Source of the DNA: Alistipes putredinis DSM 17216
GTDB taxonomy: Bacteria; Bacteroidota; Bacteroidia; Bacteroidales; Rikenellaceae
Assembly (NCBI RefSeq): GCF_000154465.1
Contig: NZ_DS499577.1
Location: forward strand, 57,913 to 121,912
Direction: 5' to 3'
DNA length: 64,000 nucleotides
Below are positions 1 to 9,122 of the stretch, piece after piece; the stretch's first letter is position 1; each line of letters opens with the position of its first letter. The position numbers and the translations under genes are program-made. The notes under the pieces are model-generated. The model saw nothing but the letters and a program-made list of their open reading frames with translations. It was not told the origin of the DNA and searched no databases.

Positions 1-72
1 TTTTTCGATCTGTTTGCCCGCTTCGATCGCTTCGACTACGGGGCGGATGCCGAATACAAGGTTTTCCGTCAT
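1..72 (-). CDS. rlmB: 23S rRNA 2'-O-methyltransferase (RlmB/TrmH family), N-terminus only
   Basis: The last gene of a leftward cluster, cut by the left window edge. Only 24 residues are visible, starting MTENLVFGIRPVVEAIEAGK. The 'FGIRPVVEAI' stretch is the hallmark N-terminal motif of SpoU/TrmH-type rRNA guanosine-2'-O-methyltransferases of the RlmB kind, which methylate 23S rRNA in the peptidyl-transferase region. The ATG lies at 70-72 on the minus strand, 126 bases downstream of the flavin reductase gene. The knot-fold catalytic domain is outside the window, so RlmB is inferred from this short motif; another TrmH paralogue is possible. Confidence 0.6.
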   Translation of the reverse strand, partial: MTENLVFGIRPVVEAIEAGKQIEK

Positions 73-197
73 GGTATTGGTTGGTTCGTTAGTTGATTTT
101 TTTTGTCTTTTTGTCGTGCGGCTTTTCGGATCGGGCCCGGAATCATGCTTTTCGGTGTTCTTTATCCGGACAGTCGAATCGGATGTCGCCAAAAGTT

Positions 198-785
198 TTA
201 TTCTATTTTTCGAACGATTCTGCGGGTGCGTGCGGTGATTCGCCGGGCCTCCTTTTCGGAAAGTTTGCCGTTCATTTTCCGGGTGCCGGGGATTTCGCAG
301 GTCCGGACTTTCATCCCTCCCGTACCCAATATTTCACGGACCGAACGGACGGCACCCCGGCTCTGCCGTGCGAGGATGTTGAAAGGCCAGGGCGTCGTAC
401 AGGCAGCGATGACGAGTGCACGTTTGCCTTTTTGCCGGGGCTGCGGAAGGCCGAGAGCCGATTCGCCCATGAAAACCGGAACGAGCCGCTCGAAGAGCAT
501 CTTCAGCCGCGCTGACATACCGCCCCAGTAGGTCGGAGTCCCCACCACGAGCAGGCCGGCCTGCCGGATCCGTTCGCCGACGGCATGGGCCGCATCGCGG
601 GGCAGCGGACAAACGTTCGTCGCGCGGCACTGCATACAACCCGTGCAGGGGCGGAACTCCGTGCGGTAAACATCGATCCATTCGATGTCGGCTCCGGCCT
701 GCCGCAAGGTGTCGGCAGCGGTGCGGAGCGCCTGGACGACAACTCCCTGCGGATGGGGCGATCCGTTGAGGATAAGTGCTTTCAT
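198..785 (-). CDS. NAD(P)H-dependent FMN reductase / iron-sulfur flavoprotein-like
   Basis: 195-residue flavodoxin-fold protein. The N-terminal 'ILNGSPHPQG' loop is the phosphate-binding turn for FMN, and 'VVGTPTYWGGMSARLK' (around residues 80-95) is the second FMN-contacting loop typical of the NADPH-dependent FMN reductase and iron-sulfur flavoprotein families. A cysteine cluster, CTGCMQCRATNVC (residues about 47-59), matches the place where iron-sulfur flavoproteins hold a cluster, but spacing alone cannot prove it binds iron. Expected to be a cytosolic two-electron carrier or quinone/flavin reductase. It lies 31 bases downstream of the ABC-F gene on the same strand, so the two are probably co-transcribed. 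The physiological substrate is unknown. Confidence 0.75.
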   Translation of the reverse strand: MKALILNGSPHPQGVVVQALRTAADTLRQAGADIEWIDVYRTEFRPCTGCMQCRATNVCPLPRDAAHAVGERIRQAGLLVVGTPTYWGGMSARLKMLFERLVPVFMGESALGLPQPRQKGKRALVIAACTTPWPFNILARQSRGAVRSVREILGTGGMKVRTCEIPGTRKMNGKLSEKEARRITARTRRIVRKIE

Positions 786-816
786 GGTGCTGCTGGCTTT
801 CTTCCGGCTCCGATCG

Positions 817-2748
817 TTACTCTCCTTCGGTGATTTCCAGTTCGTACGACGCCTTCTCCCATTCGTGCATCTGGTGGTCGTATTCGGCTTTCAACTCGTT
901 GTAAGCCTTGTAGTCGGCTTCGTTGTATTGGGTCGCTTCGGCGAATTTACGGTCGTAATCCGCGATCTTCTTCTCCAGATCGGCCAGCGATGCTTCGATC
1001 GTTTCGACCGCCTTGCGGAGCTTGCGCAGGAGTTTTTCCTGCTCTTTCTTCTGTTCGTAGGTCAGCTTGCCCGAAGAGCTGGCTTTCGGCGCCGCCTCTT
1101 TCGCGGGAGCGTCCTTACGCTCCACCTCCTGCAAGGATTCCAGTTTGCGTTTTTCGAGGAAGTAGTAGATGCCGCCGAGGTATTCGCGTACGCCGCCGTT
1201 CCGGAATTCGTAAACCTTGGAAACCATGCCGTCGAGAAACTCGCGGTCGTGGGAGACGACGATCACCGTACCGTCGTATTTCATGATGGCGTTCTTGAGA
1301 ATATCTTTCGAACGCATATCCATGTGGTTGGTCGGCTCGTCGAGGATCAGCAGGTTGTAAGGCTCCAGCATCAGACGGGCCATCGCCAGTCGTGCGCGTT
1401 CGCCGCCGGAGAGTACCTTGACCTTCTTGTCGATGTCCTCGCCCCGGAACAGGAAGGCGCCGAGAATGTCCCGCAGACGTGTGCGCACGTCGCCGACGGC
1501 TACGCGGTCGAGCGTGTCGTAAACCGTGAAATCGCCGTTCATCAGGTCTTCCTGATTCTGTGCGTAATAGCCGATGTTTACGTTGGCTCCCACGCGGATC
1601 GAACCTTCGGTGGGCGTGAGTTGTCCCACGATCATCCGGGCCAGCGTGGTCTTGCCTTCTCCGTTGCGGCCTACCAGGGCGATCTTGTCGCCCCGTTCGA
1701 TGGTGAAGTTCGCTCCGCTGAAGACATGTTTGGAGCCGAACGACATCCCGGCCTCCTTGATCTCTGCGACGATCTGTCCCGAACGCGGGGCGGGCGGGAA
1801 CTTGATGTTGAGCGTGGCAAGATCCTCCTCCTCGACCTCGATACGCTCCAGACGGTCGAGTTGCTTGATGCGCGACTGCACCTGGTTCGATTTGGTCGGC
1901 TTGTAGCGGAATTTCTCGATGAACTCCTCGGTCTTTTCGATCATCCGCTGCTGGTTTTCGTAAGCGGCCATCTGCTGCGCCCGCCGTTCGGCACGCAGCA
2001 CGACGTATCGGGAGTAGGGGACTTTGTAGTCGTAGGCTTTGCCCAGCGAGATCTCCACCGTACGGGTGGTCACGTTATCCAGAAAGGCGCGGTCGTGCGA
2101 GATGAGCAGCACCGCGCCGTTGTAGTTTTTCAGGTAATCCTCGAGCCACTGGATCGACTCGATGTCCAGGTGGTTGGTCGGCTCGTCCAGCAGGAAAATC
2201 GAGGGCCGGCGCAGCAGCAGTTTCGCCAGCTCGATGCGCATGCGCCAGCCGCCCGAAAATTCGCTCGTGGCACGCTGGAAGTCGCTACGCTTGAATCCCA
2301 GACCGAGCAGCGTCTTCTCGATGTCCGCTTCGCGGGTATCGCCGCCCAGGATGTGATAATGGTCGGTCGCTTCGTTCAGCCGGTGGAGCAGCGATTCGTA
2401 GTCGGACGATTCGTAGTCGGTGCGCTCGGCGATTTCGCGGGTGAGGCGGGCGATTTCGGCTTCGAGCTTCAGCACTTCGTCGAAGGCTTTGGCCGTCTCT
2501 TCGACGAGTGTCGTAGTGTCCGCTACGCGCATCTGCTGCGGGAGGTAGCCGATCGTGCATTCGCCGTTGTAGGAGATCGAACCCGAGGTGGGCTGCTGTT
2601 CGCCCACGATCAGACGCAGCAGAGTCGTTTTACCGGCGCCGTTCTTACCGACCAGGCCGATGCGGTCCTTGGGGTTGATGAGCAGGGATATGTTGTCGAA
2701 AAGCGTCCAGCCGCCATAGCTGACGGTGAGGTTGTCTAAAGAGATCAT
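817..2748 (-). CDS. ABC-F family ATPase (translation factor type)
   Basis: 643 residues with two tandem ABC ATPase domains and no membrane segments, the ABC-F layout. Walker A motifs are GKNGAGKTT (near residue 35) and GRNGEGKTT (near 355); signature motifs are FSGGWRMRIELA and LSGGERARLAMA; Walker B segments FLLDEPTNHLD and LILDEPTNHMD are both complete. A charged linker joins the domains and a C-terminal coiled coil (about residues 560-640) follows, as in Uup/YdiF-like members. ABC-F proteins bind the ribosomal E site and relieve stalled or drug-bound ribosomes; which subfamily this is cannot be told by eye. It sits between rpe and the flavin reductase in a leftward cluster. The long open frame antisense to it is a GC-rich shadow. 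Confidence 0.92.
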   Translation of the reverse strand: MISLDNLTVSYGGWTLFDNISLLINPKDRIGLVGKNGAGKTTLLRLIVGEQQPTSGSISYNGECTIGYLPQQMRVADTTTLVEETAKAFDEVLKLEAEIARLTREIAERTDYESSDYESLLHRLNEATDHYHILGGDTREADIEKTLLGLGFKRSDFQRATSEFSGGWRMRIELAKLLLRRPSIFLLDEPTNHLDIESIQWLEDYLKNYNGAVLLISHDRAFLDNVTTRTVEISLGKAYDYKVPYSRYVVLRAERRAQQMAAYENQQRMIEKTEEFIEKFRYKPTKSNQVQSRIKQLDRLERIEVEEEDLATLNIKFPPAPRSGQIVAEIKEAGMSFGSKHVFSGANFTIERGDKIALVGRNGEGKTTLARMIVGQLTPTEGSIRVGANVNIGYYAQNQEDLMNGDFTVYDTLDRVAVGDVRTRLRDILGAFLFRGEDIDKKVKVLSGGERARLAMARLMLEPYNLLILDEPTNHMDMRSKDILKNAIMKYDGTVIVVSHDREFLDGMVSKVYEFRNGGVREYLGGIYYFLEKRKLESLQEVERKDAPAKEAAPKASSSGKLTYEQKKEQEKLLRKLRKAVETIEASLADLEKKIADYDRKFAEATQYNEADYKAYNELKAEYDHQMHEWEKASYELEITEGE

Positions 2749-2829
2749 GGTTTCGTTTTCTGCGATTTTCCGTGCGTGCGGAACGCCCGGCTTGCCGGAA
2801 GTAGGTGCTTGGGTGAAAGGAGTCGGAGG

Positions 2830-3480
2830 TTAGCTCTGCAACATTCTCTCGATCTCCGCCTGCGGGTCCGGGGCGCCGAAGACGGCGCTGCCGGCGACCA
2901 GAGCGTCGGCTCCGGCGTCGAAGAGCAGGCGCGAGTTATGGGCAGAGATGCCGCCATCGACTTCGATCACTGCGGTAGATTCCGTTTCGTCGATCATGGC
3001 ACGCAGTTCCCGGATTTTCTCCAGCGAGTCGGGCATGAAAGACTGTCCGCCGAAACCCGGCTCGACGCTCATGACGAGCACCAGGTCGATCAGGGGTACG
3101 ATGTCGCGCAGCACTTCGACCGACGTGGCGGGCTTGATCGAAACGCCCGCTTTGGCGCCAGCGCGGTGGATCAGGTCGATGCACCCTTTGGGATTGAGCG
3201 TGGCTTCGTAGTGGAAGGTGACGATTCCGGCGCCTGCCTCGGCGAAGCGGGTGACGTATTTTTCGGGTTCGACGATCATCAGATGTACGTCCAGCAGTTT
3301 GGACGTGGCCTTGCGGATGGCTTTCATCACCGGGAATCCGAACGAGATATTAGGGACGAATACGCCGTCCATGACGTCGATATGCACCCATTCGGCGGCG
3401 CTTCGGTCGATCATCTGCGTATCGCGTTCCAGGTGGCCGAAATCGGCCGACAGCATCGAGGGGGATATGATTCGTTGCAT
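2830..3480 (-). CDS. rpe: Ribulose-phosphate 3-epimerase
   Basis: 216 residues, the usual length. It interconverts D-ribulose 5-phosphate and D-xylulose 5-phosphate in the pentose phosphate pathway. Diagnostic TIM-barrel motifs are visible: 'SPSMLSADFGHLERD' at the N-terminus, 'VHIDVMDGVFVPNISFG' with the metal-binding His and Asp, 'LDVHLMIVEP', 'VMSVEPGFGGQSFM' and 'VDGGIS', ending in 'ADALVAGSAVFGA' with the phosphate-binding Gly-Ser. All catalytic residues seem present. It is first in a leftward cluster with the ABC-F gene 82 bases downstream. A -7 element TATCTTTG lies about 85 bases upstream. Confidence 0.96.
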   Translation of the reverse strand: MQRIISPSMLSADFGHLERDTQMIDRSAAEWVHIDVMDGVFVPNISFGFPVMKAIRKATSKLLDVHLMIVEPEKYVTRFAEAGAGIVTFHYEATLNPKGCIDLIHRAGAKAGVSIKPATSVEVLRDIVPLIDLVLVMSVEPGFGGQSFMPDSLEKIRELRAMIDETESTAVIEVDGGISAHNSRLLFDAGADALVAGSAVFGAPDPQAEIERMLQS

Positions 3481-3562
3481 GGTTTTAGATTCTTAAAACT
3501 GAATAATAGAAACAAAGACAATTTTGGAGTAGAGTTTACCCAAAATACCTTGTTATTTTTGG

Positions 3563-3570
3563 CAAAGATA
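3563..3570 (-). promoter_or_regulatory. Bacteroidetes -7 element upstream of rpe
   Basis: The minus strand reads TATCTTTG, an exact match to the Bacteroidetes consensus TAnnTTTG, about 85 bases before the rpe start. No clear -33 TTTG was identified, so this is a candidate. Confidence 0.5.
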
Positions 3571-3726
3571 GTAAATTCGAAATAGAATGAGGATGTCGGG
3601 CAGGGGAATTTATTTGTAGTTGTTTGGCGTTGTAATATTTCCGGTCTGTTTATGCTTTGTATTACGGACAGTCTTGTTGTAATTATTTTAGTTGTTATGC
3701 TGGTTTTACAGGGATTCTGTTGAACA

Positions 3727-3767
3727 GGAACGAGAAGAGAGAGGCATTGCCTCTCTCTTCTCGTTCC
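3727..3767 (-). terminator. Strong hairpin after the lipoprotein gene
   Basis: A 19-bp perfect stem (arms 3727-3745 and 3749-3767) with a 3-base loop, about 40 bases past the stop of the lipoprotein gene. No T-run follows on either strand, so it may stop transcription with help or protect the 3' end. The rest of 3480-3806 holds no gene. Confidence 0.6.
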
Positions 3768-3806
3768 GAAAAATACTTTTTTCTGTTGCAATGCTTGTCG
3801 CCGGTT

Positions 3807-5594
3807 TTAACGAACCGATATCGGCTCGACGGTATTCTGAAGACGATATATGTAATCCGGCCATTCCGTCTGTACGTTGGTACCCGTGCGGAAATATGCA
3901 TTTGTTAAAGGAATGTTGGTCTGCATGTTCGAAAGCGACATCGAACTGGACATAGGAATAGGTGATGCACCTTCCTTGGAGAGCGGCCCAATCAATACTC
4001 TCTCTATTTCGCTATAGTTACCAGAGGCATCTTCGGCCATCGAGAGGAATGTGCCTTGCTGGTCGGCCGGGAAGAGAATCAGTGTGGACGTTTCGTCTTT
4101 GAGTGTCGCTTCCGTGCTGACGTTTGTCAAAATAGCTGATAACATCTCTTCTTCGGGATATTTGGTTTTGTCGGTGTAGTCGGCCGACAAACCTAGGAAA
4201 TACCAGTGGGCCGCGTCGGAGCTATGGCTGATTTCGATGTCTATGGCTAGCAGGTTCTTGCCGGCTAATGAACTTAATTCGGGATCGAGTAGAGCCAGTT
4301 GGTCGCAGTCGTAATAAGCCCGCATCCAAGCTTTGGCCCAAGCGGACGAAACGGTTGCTTTTGGTGTCGTTAATTTCTCGCCGACAAAGACTTCACCTGC
4401 CAGCGTGCCATCGAAGTTCATACAGACAGCGAACGGGATATATTCCGTTTCCGGAGAGAGGAGTCCGGCAGGGCTTTCCGGGCCGAAAGACATGGTGACC
4501 GCACCACGAGCACAGAATCCGCGAACGATCTCTCCGATCGTGTAGCCCTGTTCCTCGTAAGTCGTGAATATCTGTTGCTGATAAGCGCGTACGGTCTCTT
4601 CATTCGATCCGTATTGTGCGTATTTTTCGGCAGGTAAGAGCTCATACCAGTATAATACGCTCGGGTCGCTGGGTGTGACGGAAACTTCCGCGCTACGGGC
4701 CGTCAATTTAGCGGGATCGATGCTGAATTCAAAAACTGTTTCGGAGGGGTCGCCAGCCGGAATAGTCTGGAACGAAGCCGACTCAACACTGGTTGTACGA
4801 CCGGCTTGGTAACCGAATACCACGACGGAATAAGACGTGTTTGGGTCCAGTGCGTTTATTGTGCGGATTTGCGATCCCGTGTAAATATCGTAAAGTCCTG
4901 TGTTCATCAGAATTCCGTTCGCATCGATATAGGCGTCGGCGAGTTCCTCTGGAGTCCCTTGTGATGAAACGGCTATAAACCAAGTGTAGGGATCCTGATT
5001 GGTGGGAGTAATCGAGATTTTGGCTGATGCATAAGAGACGTCTTCGTCGGGAATCTTGATTGAGAATGTATTTAGGGATACCGGAGTCTTCTGGCTTTCG
5101 AATGTGTATTGGGAGACTTCCGAAAGCGGGTTACCCTCCTTGTCGATCGCAGCGGCCAACAGATGGTAGGTCGTCGATCCGAAAAGACTTTGGAGCGTGT
5201 TGTTGAATGGTCCTGTGTGGGTGATGTCGGCTACGGCACCGGCTCGGTCGAATCCTTCTTCCTGAATGCCGTACTCAATGTCGCTTTCGAGCATATCTTT
5301 GAATAAAGCGTCTTTATTTTTATTTGCGTCTGTAAATTCCTTGTCGGTAGCACGAGTCCAATACCATGTTTGTGTATTGTCTGATGGTGTGATGGAAATC
5401 TCGGCTGCATTCGGACTCAAGGTTTGGACATCGAATGTGAAAGTCATTTCGACGGGATTGGATTGCTCTCCTTCGGATGGAGGAGTTATGTCCGGCTCAT
5501 TTTCCTTGTTGCAAGCGCCTGACAGGATTCCGCACAAGAATAGCATGTTGATATAAAGAAGTCTGTGCTTTATGTTTTTTGATATATGTTTCAT
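3807..5594 (-). CDS. Surface lipoprotein with repeated beta-sandwich units
   Basis: 595 residues. A signal peptide ends in a clear lipobox (LSGAC, Cys near residue 28) followed by acidic residues, so it should be acylated and sent to the outer membrane. Three repeats of about 110 residues follow, each with the pattern 'F.....l.p..aeisitPsd....ywy' (starting near residues 50, 170 and 290). The same unit occurs in the broken lipoprotein at 24262-26742, so the two share a family. No catalytic motif is seen; glycan or protein binding is a guess. It lies downstream of another lipoprotein gene (5674-7371) on the same strand, separated by a hairpin. Confidence 0.8.
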   Translation of the reverse strand: MKHISKNIKHRLLYINMLFLCGILSGACNKENEPDITPPSEGEQSNPVEMTFTFDVQTLSPNAAEISITPSDNTQTWYWTRATDKEFTDANKNKDALFKDMLESDIEYGIQEEGFDRAGAVADITHTGPFNNTLQSLFGSTTYHLLAAAIDKEGNPLSEVSQYTFESQKTPVSLNTFSIKIPDEDVSYASAKISITPTNQDPYTWFIAVSSQGTPEELADAYIDANGILMNTGLYDIYTGSQIRTINALDPNTSYSVVVFGYQAGRTTSVESASFQTIPAGDPSETVFEFSIDPAKLTARSAEVSVTPSDPSVLYWYELLPAEKYAQYGSNEETVRAYQQQIFTTYEEQGYTIGEIVRGFCARGAVTMSFGPESPAGLLSPETEYIPFAVCMNFDGTLAGEVFVGEKLTTPKATVSSAWAKAWMRAYYDCDQLALLDPELSSLAGKNLLAIDIEISHSSDAAHWYFLGLSADYTDKTKYPEEEMLSAILTNVSTEATLKDETSTLILFPADQQGTFLSMAEDASGNYSEIERVLIGPLSKEGASPIPMSSSMSLSNMQTNIPLTNAYFRTGTNVQTEWPDYIYRLQNTVEPISVR

Positions 5595-5620
5595 GGCTTG
5601 GTGTTTTTTTGTTGGAAATA

Positions 5621-5653
5621 TTTTCAGCCGTCATTAAAGAAGACGGCTGAAAA
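5621..5653 (-). terminator. Hairpin between the two lipoprotein genes
   Basis: 12-bp perfect stem (arms 5621-5632 and 5642-5653, core CAGCCGTC/GACGGCTG, flanked by TTTT/AAAA). It lies 21 bases after the stop of the upstream minus-strand gene and likely ends or attenuates its transcript before the next lipoprotein gene. Confidence 0.65.
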
Positions 5654-5673
5654 TATAGATTACTTGTGTCTGT

Positions 5674-7371
5674 TTACAAAGCAGTGAAGCCGTCCATCGG
5701 ACCGACATAGTCAGCTATTACTTTGATTTTGTGTCCGAGTGGAGCTACGAAGAAGCCTTCGTAGTGGAGCGTCCATTTTTGGCTTCCGCTGTCATAAGAC
5801 AGATTCAGGTCGCCTTCCATGAGTACATACGGAAATATGGGATCGTCCAAATCCTGTCCGAGCGTGGCGTATGAGTAGCCGGGAATGAACTCGATCTGTG
5901 TGGGATCGAAGCCTGCGGCCGATGCATCCGGAGCACGATTAATAAAGAAGAGGCGCATGTTGGCTTCTCCTTCGGTGTCGGGTTGAAGGTCAATACGTCC
6001 AATATAGGAACGCTCGTAACCTTCCAAATCTGACGTAAGTCCGTATGAAACTACGGCTGGAGTATTTGAATAGGTGTCTTGCCATACATTATATTGAGGC
6101 TCCTCGGGATCTTCGCCTCCTCCTTGTTCCCCTATAGAACCTTGGAACGACCCAGTCAGCGTGCTTCCGTAAACGACTTGTGCCGACGCGTTTTCCTGAT
6201 AGATAATATCGTATGAATCACGGGCGTCGATTGTGAGCGTGTATTCGTTGGTTTCCGGACTCACTTCAACTTTTATCGAGCCGGTTTTGTAGCCGATTTC
6301 CGACGGGCCGAGTGTACCGTTGATGTAAACGGGAGCGTTGGCGAAATAGGCTTTGGCCAACGATACGGTTCCTGCTTCTCCATTTTCGCTGATTGGGTAG
6401 TTACCCGTTGCGAGCGTTTCGGTTTCGGAATGGAATACCAGCGAGAACTGTTTCAGGTCGGGGTGAGCAGAACTGCGTAGCGGAAGGGCGATTGTCTTCT
6501 TTTCGGCATTCCATTTGGCCCCTCCGGTTTCGTCGAATACCACATTGTTGAGAGAATAGTTCTTTAACTCCATCTCGTGCGAGAGTATGCCGGAGAATCG
6601 ACCGGTAAACTTGGTTTCGCTTTTGGATAATGTGCCTGTAATGGTCAGAATTACAGTGTTTGCCGTGCCTCGTTCAATTTTGACCAATGTCCCTGCAGGA
6701 AGGTTGTCGTCAATGTCGCTATTCCCTTCGATGTCTATCAGATAAGAGGAGGATACTGTTTTATAAAGGTCTTCTGCAAGCAGGCGGCTGCCGTTTCTCT
6801 AGGCGCCGTTGTTTTCGATACCTTCAAGTTTGATTTGGGTCTGATAAACACTTGTGTTGTCCGTTTCGAACAGGTTAATTAGTAGCATGCCGTTAGGCAG
6901 ATAAAGTAATTCTCCTGTTGAAAAAGTGATATCGATTTGCTCCGGTTTCGGTTCGGGATCTTCCGTCCCTGGGTCTTCGTCTTTGAGCGGGGTAAGTTGT
7001 AATTTGTTGGAAATTGTCTTGCCCGTCTGGTTCGCAGCTGCAGCGATAACGGCATATGTAATCTGCTTGTCGACGGGAACTCGGATCGAAAGTTTGTTCT
7101 TGTCCGTGAGTTTAATGCTCGTTCCGGTTGCGAAAATTTCATCAGCAGTCGTGGGGAGCGATTCGTTCGCGTTCATGCAGACGTAAGCGCATTGCTCGGC
7201 ATTTTCCACGTTGATCGAGAAGTTCAGTGCCCCGATTTCACTTTCTAAAGCAGAAATTGAGATGCTCGGTTCGGGGATAAGGTCTGATGTTTCGTCATCA
7301 CTACATGCAGAGAGCATGGCTGTCAAAGTCAATCCTACCAGGAAAAACTTCATGGAAGCAAAGTTCATCAT
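5674..7371 (-). pseudogene. Lipoprotein gene interrupted by an in-frame TAG
   Basis: One continuous reading frame of 566 codons broken only by TAG at 6799-6801. The upstream part (190 residues) has a signal peptide with lipobox LSAC followed by SDDE and a first domain ending in a proline/glutamate-rich linker. After the TAG the same frame runs on for 374 residues with no other stop (RNGSRLLAEDLYKTV..., several beta-rich segments, then 'YVGPMDGFTAL' at the end). No frameshift is needed to join them, so a single nonsense change is the simplest reading. The stretch just after the TAG has no ATG or clear RBS, so separate translation of the second half is unlikely. Readthrough by an amber suppressor cannot be excluded. 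No function is recognised. Confidence 0.8.
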
Positions 7372-7541
7372 AGAGCATTTTTTTGGTTAAAGAATAATTT
7401 CAGAATAAATATATGGATAAAAAATGATTTTACAATGTTGTTTCGAAAATAAATTAGATTATATTTTTTAGGTTCTTTGCCTCTATTATAAAATGTAAAT
7501 AAATTTGCTTTTGCATTTGACTTATTCTTATCTTTGTTAAA

Positions 7542-7590
7542 GATTGGATGCGGTTCGGCAATCTTTGTGTGCATGCCCGTACGATTGCTT
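7542..7590 (+). repeat. Dispersed intergenic element, copy 1
   Basis: Shares 22 identical bases (starting GGATGCGGTTCGG) and then a near-identical tail ending ACGATTG with the minus-strand sequence at 32791-32840. A diverged copy occurs at 29377-29416. Each copy carries a '(C)TCTTTG' promoter-like core and sits in an intergenic region. Here it lies just upstream of rmuC. Confidence 0.7.
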
Positions 7591-7617
7591 GCATCTTTTG
7601 TTATTTTTGTTGCTGTC

Positions 7618-8928
7618 ATGAATACCGGAATCGTTGTCGTTTTATTGTCGCTCGGCGTCGTTTGCGCCGTGCTGGGTTTGCTTTTGCTCTCCCTGCGTCG
7701 GGATAACGCCCGTTTGTCGGACGAACGGGCTGCTGCGGACGAAGCTCGCCGCCTGGCCGAGGAGTCGCGCCGGGTGTCCGAAGAGAAATCCGCTGCCGCC
7801 GAAATCGAAATCCGCACCCTGGTCGAGCGGAGTACGCTGGCGCAGGCCCGTCTGGAGGCGGCCGAACAGCGAATGGCCGAGGCACGTGCCGAACGCGAAA
7901 AGATGGAGGAGACTTTCCGGACCCAATTCAAGAACCTCGCCAATGACATTCTGGGCGAACAGTCGCGCACTTTCAAGGAGACCAACCGCGAAGCGCTCGA
8001 CGTGTTGTTGAAACCTTTCCGGGATAACATCGTGGAGTTCCGCGAGCGGGTCGAGAAGATCTACTCCTCCGAGAACGAACAGCGGGGGGCGTTGCGCAAC
8101 GAGCTTGAACGCCTGATGGAACTCAATCGCCGCATCACCACCGAAACGACCAACCTGACCAACGCGCTCAAGGGCAATTCCAAAGTGCAGGGCGACTGGG
8201 GCGAGATGATCCTCGAAACGATCCTCGACAATTCGAACCTGATCCGGGGCGTACATTACGATACGCAGCTCAATATCAAGGACGAAGCGGGAAACAACCT
8301 GCGGCCCGACGTGGTGCTTTATCTGCCCGAAGGCAAACGGATCGTCATCGACTCGAAGGTGTCGCTCACGGCATTCGTCGGATACGTCGGGGCCGAGGAC
8401 GAGGCGACCCGGCGCCAGTATCTTGCGTCGCACGTCGCGTCGGTGCGGCAGCACGTCGTCGAACTGGGTCGCAAGGAGTACCAGCGATTGCTCGATTCGC
8501 CCGATTTCGTCATTATGTTCATTCCCAACGAACCGGCGTTTCTGGCGGCGCTGCAAAACGACAGCTCCATCTGGGCCGATGCCTACGACAAGAAAGTCAT
8601 CATCTCTTCGCCGACCAATCTTTTCGCTTTACTGAAGTTGGTGGACGATCTTTGGAAGCGGAACGCACAGAATAAGAATACGGCCGACATCGTTACTTAC
8701 GGTACGAAACTCTACGAGCAGTTGGTGGCTTTCACCGCTTCGCTCGAAGGGGTGGGACAGTCGCTCGACGCCGCCCGGGACAAGTACAACGATGCCTACA
8801 AGCGGCTTTGCACCGGTAACGACAACATCGTCCGCTGCGGGGAGCGGCTTCGCAAACTGGGAATTCCGACCAAGAAACAACAGTCTGCCCGGACTTTGCA
8901 GGCGGCCGATTTACCGGACGAAGAGTAG
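7618..8928 (+). CDS. rmuC: DNA recombination protein RmuC
   Basis: 436 residues from the chosen ATG at 7618, which gives 'MNTGIVVVLLSLGVVCAVLGLLL', a proper N-terminal membrane helix; the frame stays open upstream through a dispersed repeat, so that extension is rejected. A long coiled coil follows (about residues 30-130), then the RmuC nuclease-fold domain: 'KGNSKVQGDWGEMILE' and 'RPDVVLYLPEGKRIVIDSKVSLTAF' hold the conserved Asp and Asp-x-Lys of a PD-(D/E)XK-like core. RmuC limits rearrangements at inverted repeats in E. coli. It stands alone on the plus strand between leftward genes. Confidence 0.93.
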   Translation: MNTGIVVVLLSLGVVCAVLGLLLLSLRRDNARLSDERAAADEARRLAEESRRVSEEKSAAAEIEIRTLVERSTLAQARLEAAEQRMAEARAEREKMEETFRTQFKNLANDILGEQSRTFKETNREALDVLLKPFRDNIVEFRERVEKIYSSENEQRGALRNELERLMELNRRITTETTNLTNALKGNSKVQGDWGEMILETILDNSNLIRGVHYDTQLNIKDEAGNNLRPDVVLYLPEGKRIVIDSKVSLTAFVGYVGAEDEATRRQYLASHVASVRQHVVELGRKEYQRLLDSPDFVIMFIPNEPAFLAALQNDSSIWADAYDKKVIISSPTNLFALLKLVDDLWKRNAQNKNTADIVTYGTKLYEQLVAFTASLEGVGQSLDAARDKYNDAYKRLCTGNDNIVRCGERLRKLGIPTKKQQSARTLQAADLPDEE

Positions 8929-9004
8929 CTTCGGCAGGGGCGGGATTGCCCCGGCACGACAGCGGTGCGTAACCGGTGCGAGGGGTGCTTGAAAAAGCCG
9001 GATG

Positions 9005-9035
9005 TCGGGAGGAGGAGATGCGAGTTTCCTCCCGA
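9005..9035 (-). terminator. Hairpin after the GNAT gene
   Basis: 9-bp perfect stem (9005-9013 with 9027-9035, TCGGGAGGA/TCCTCCCGA), about 90 bases past the acetyltransferase stop on the minus strand. No long T-run, so moderate confidence. Confidence 0.4.
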
Positions 9036-9122
9036 GATACGATAAAAAAAATCTACCGGGATGCTCCGTCGCCGATCACTTATCGGGCAGGAAAATTCCG
9101 GCAGATTTGTATTTCAAATTGT

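Noticed and set aside
685..2739. 684-codon open frame on the plus strand
   Set aside because: Antisense to the ABC-F gene, which has every expected motif. The frame has phenylalanine/valine-rich shadow composition from GC-rich codons.
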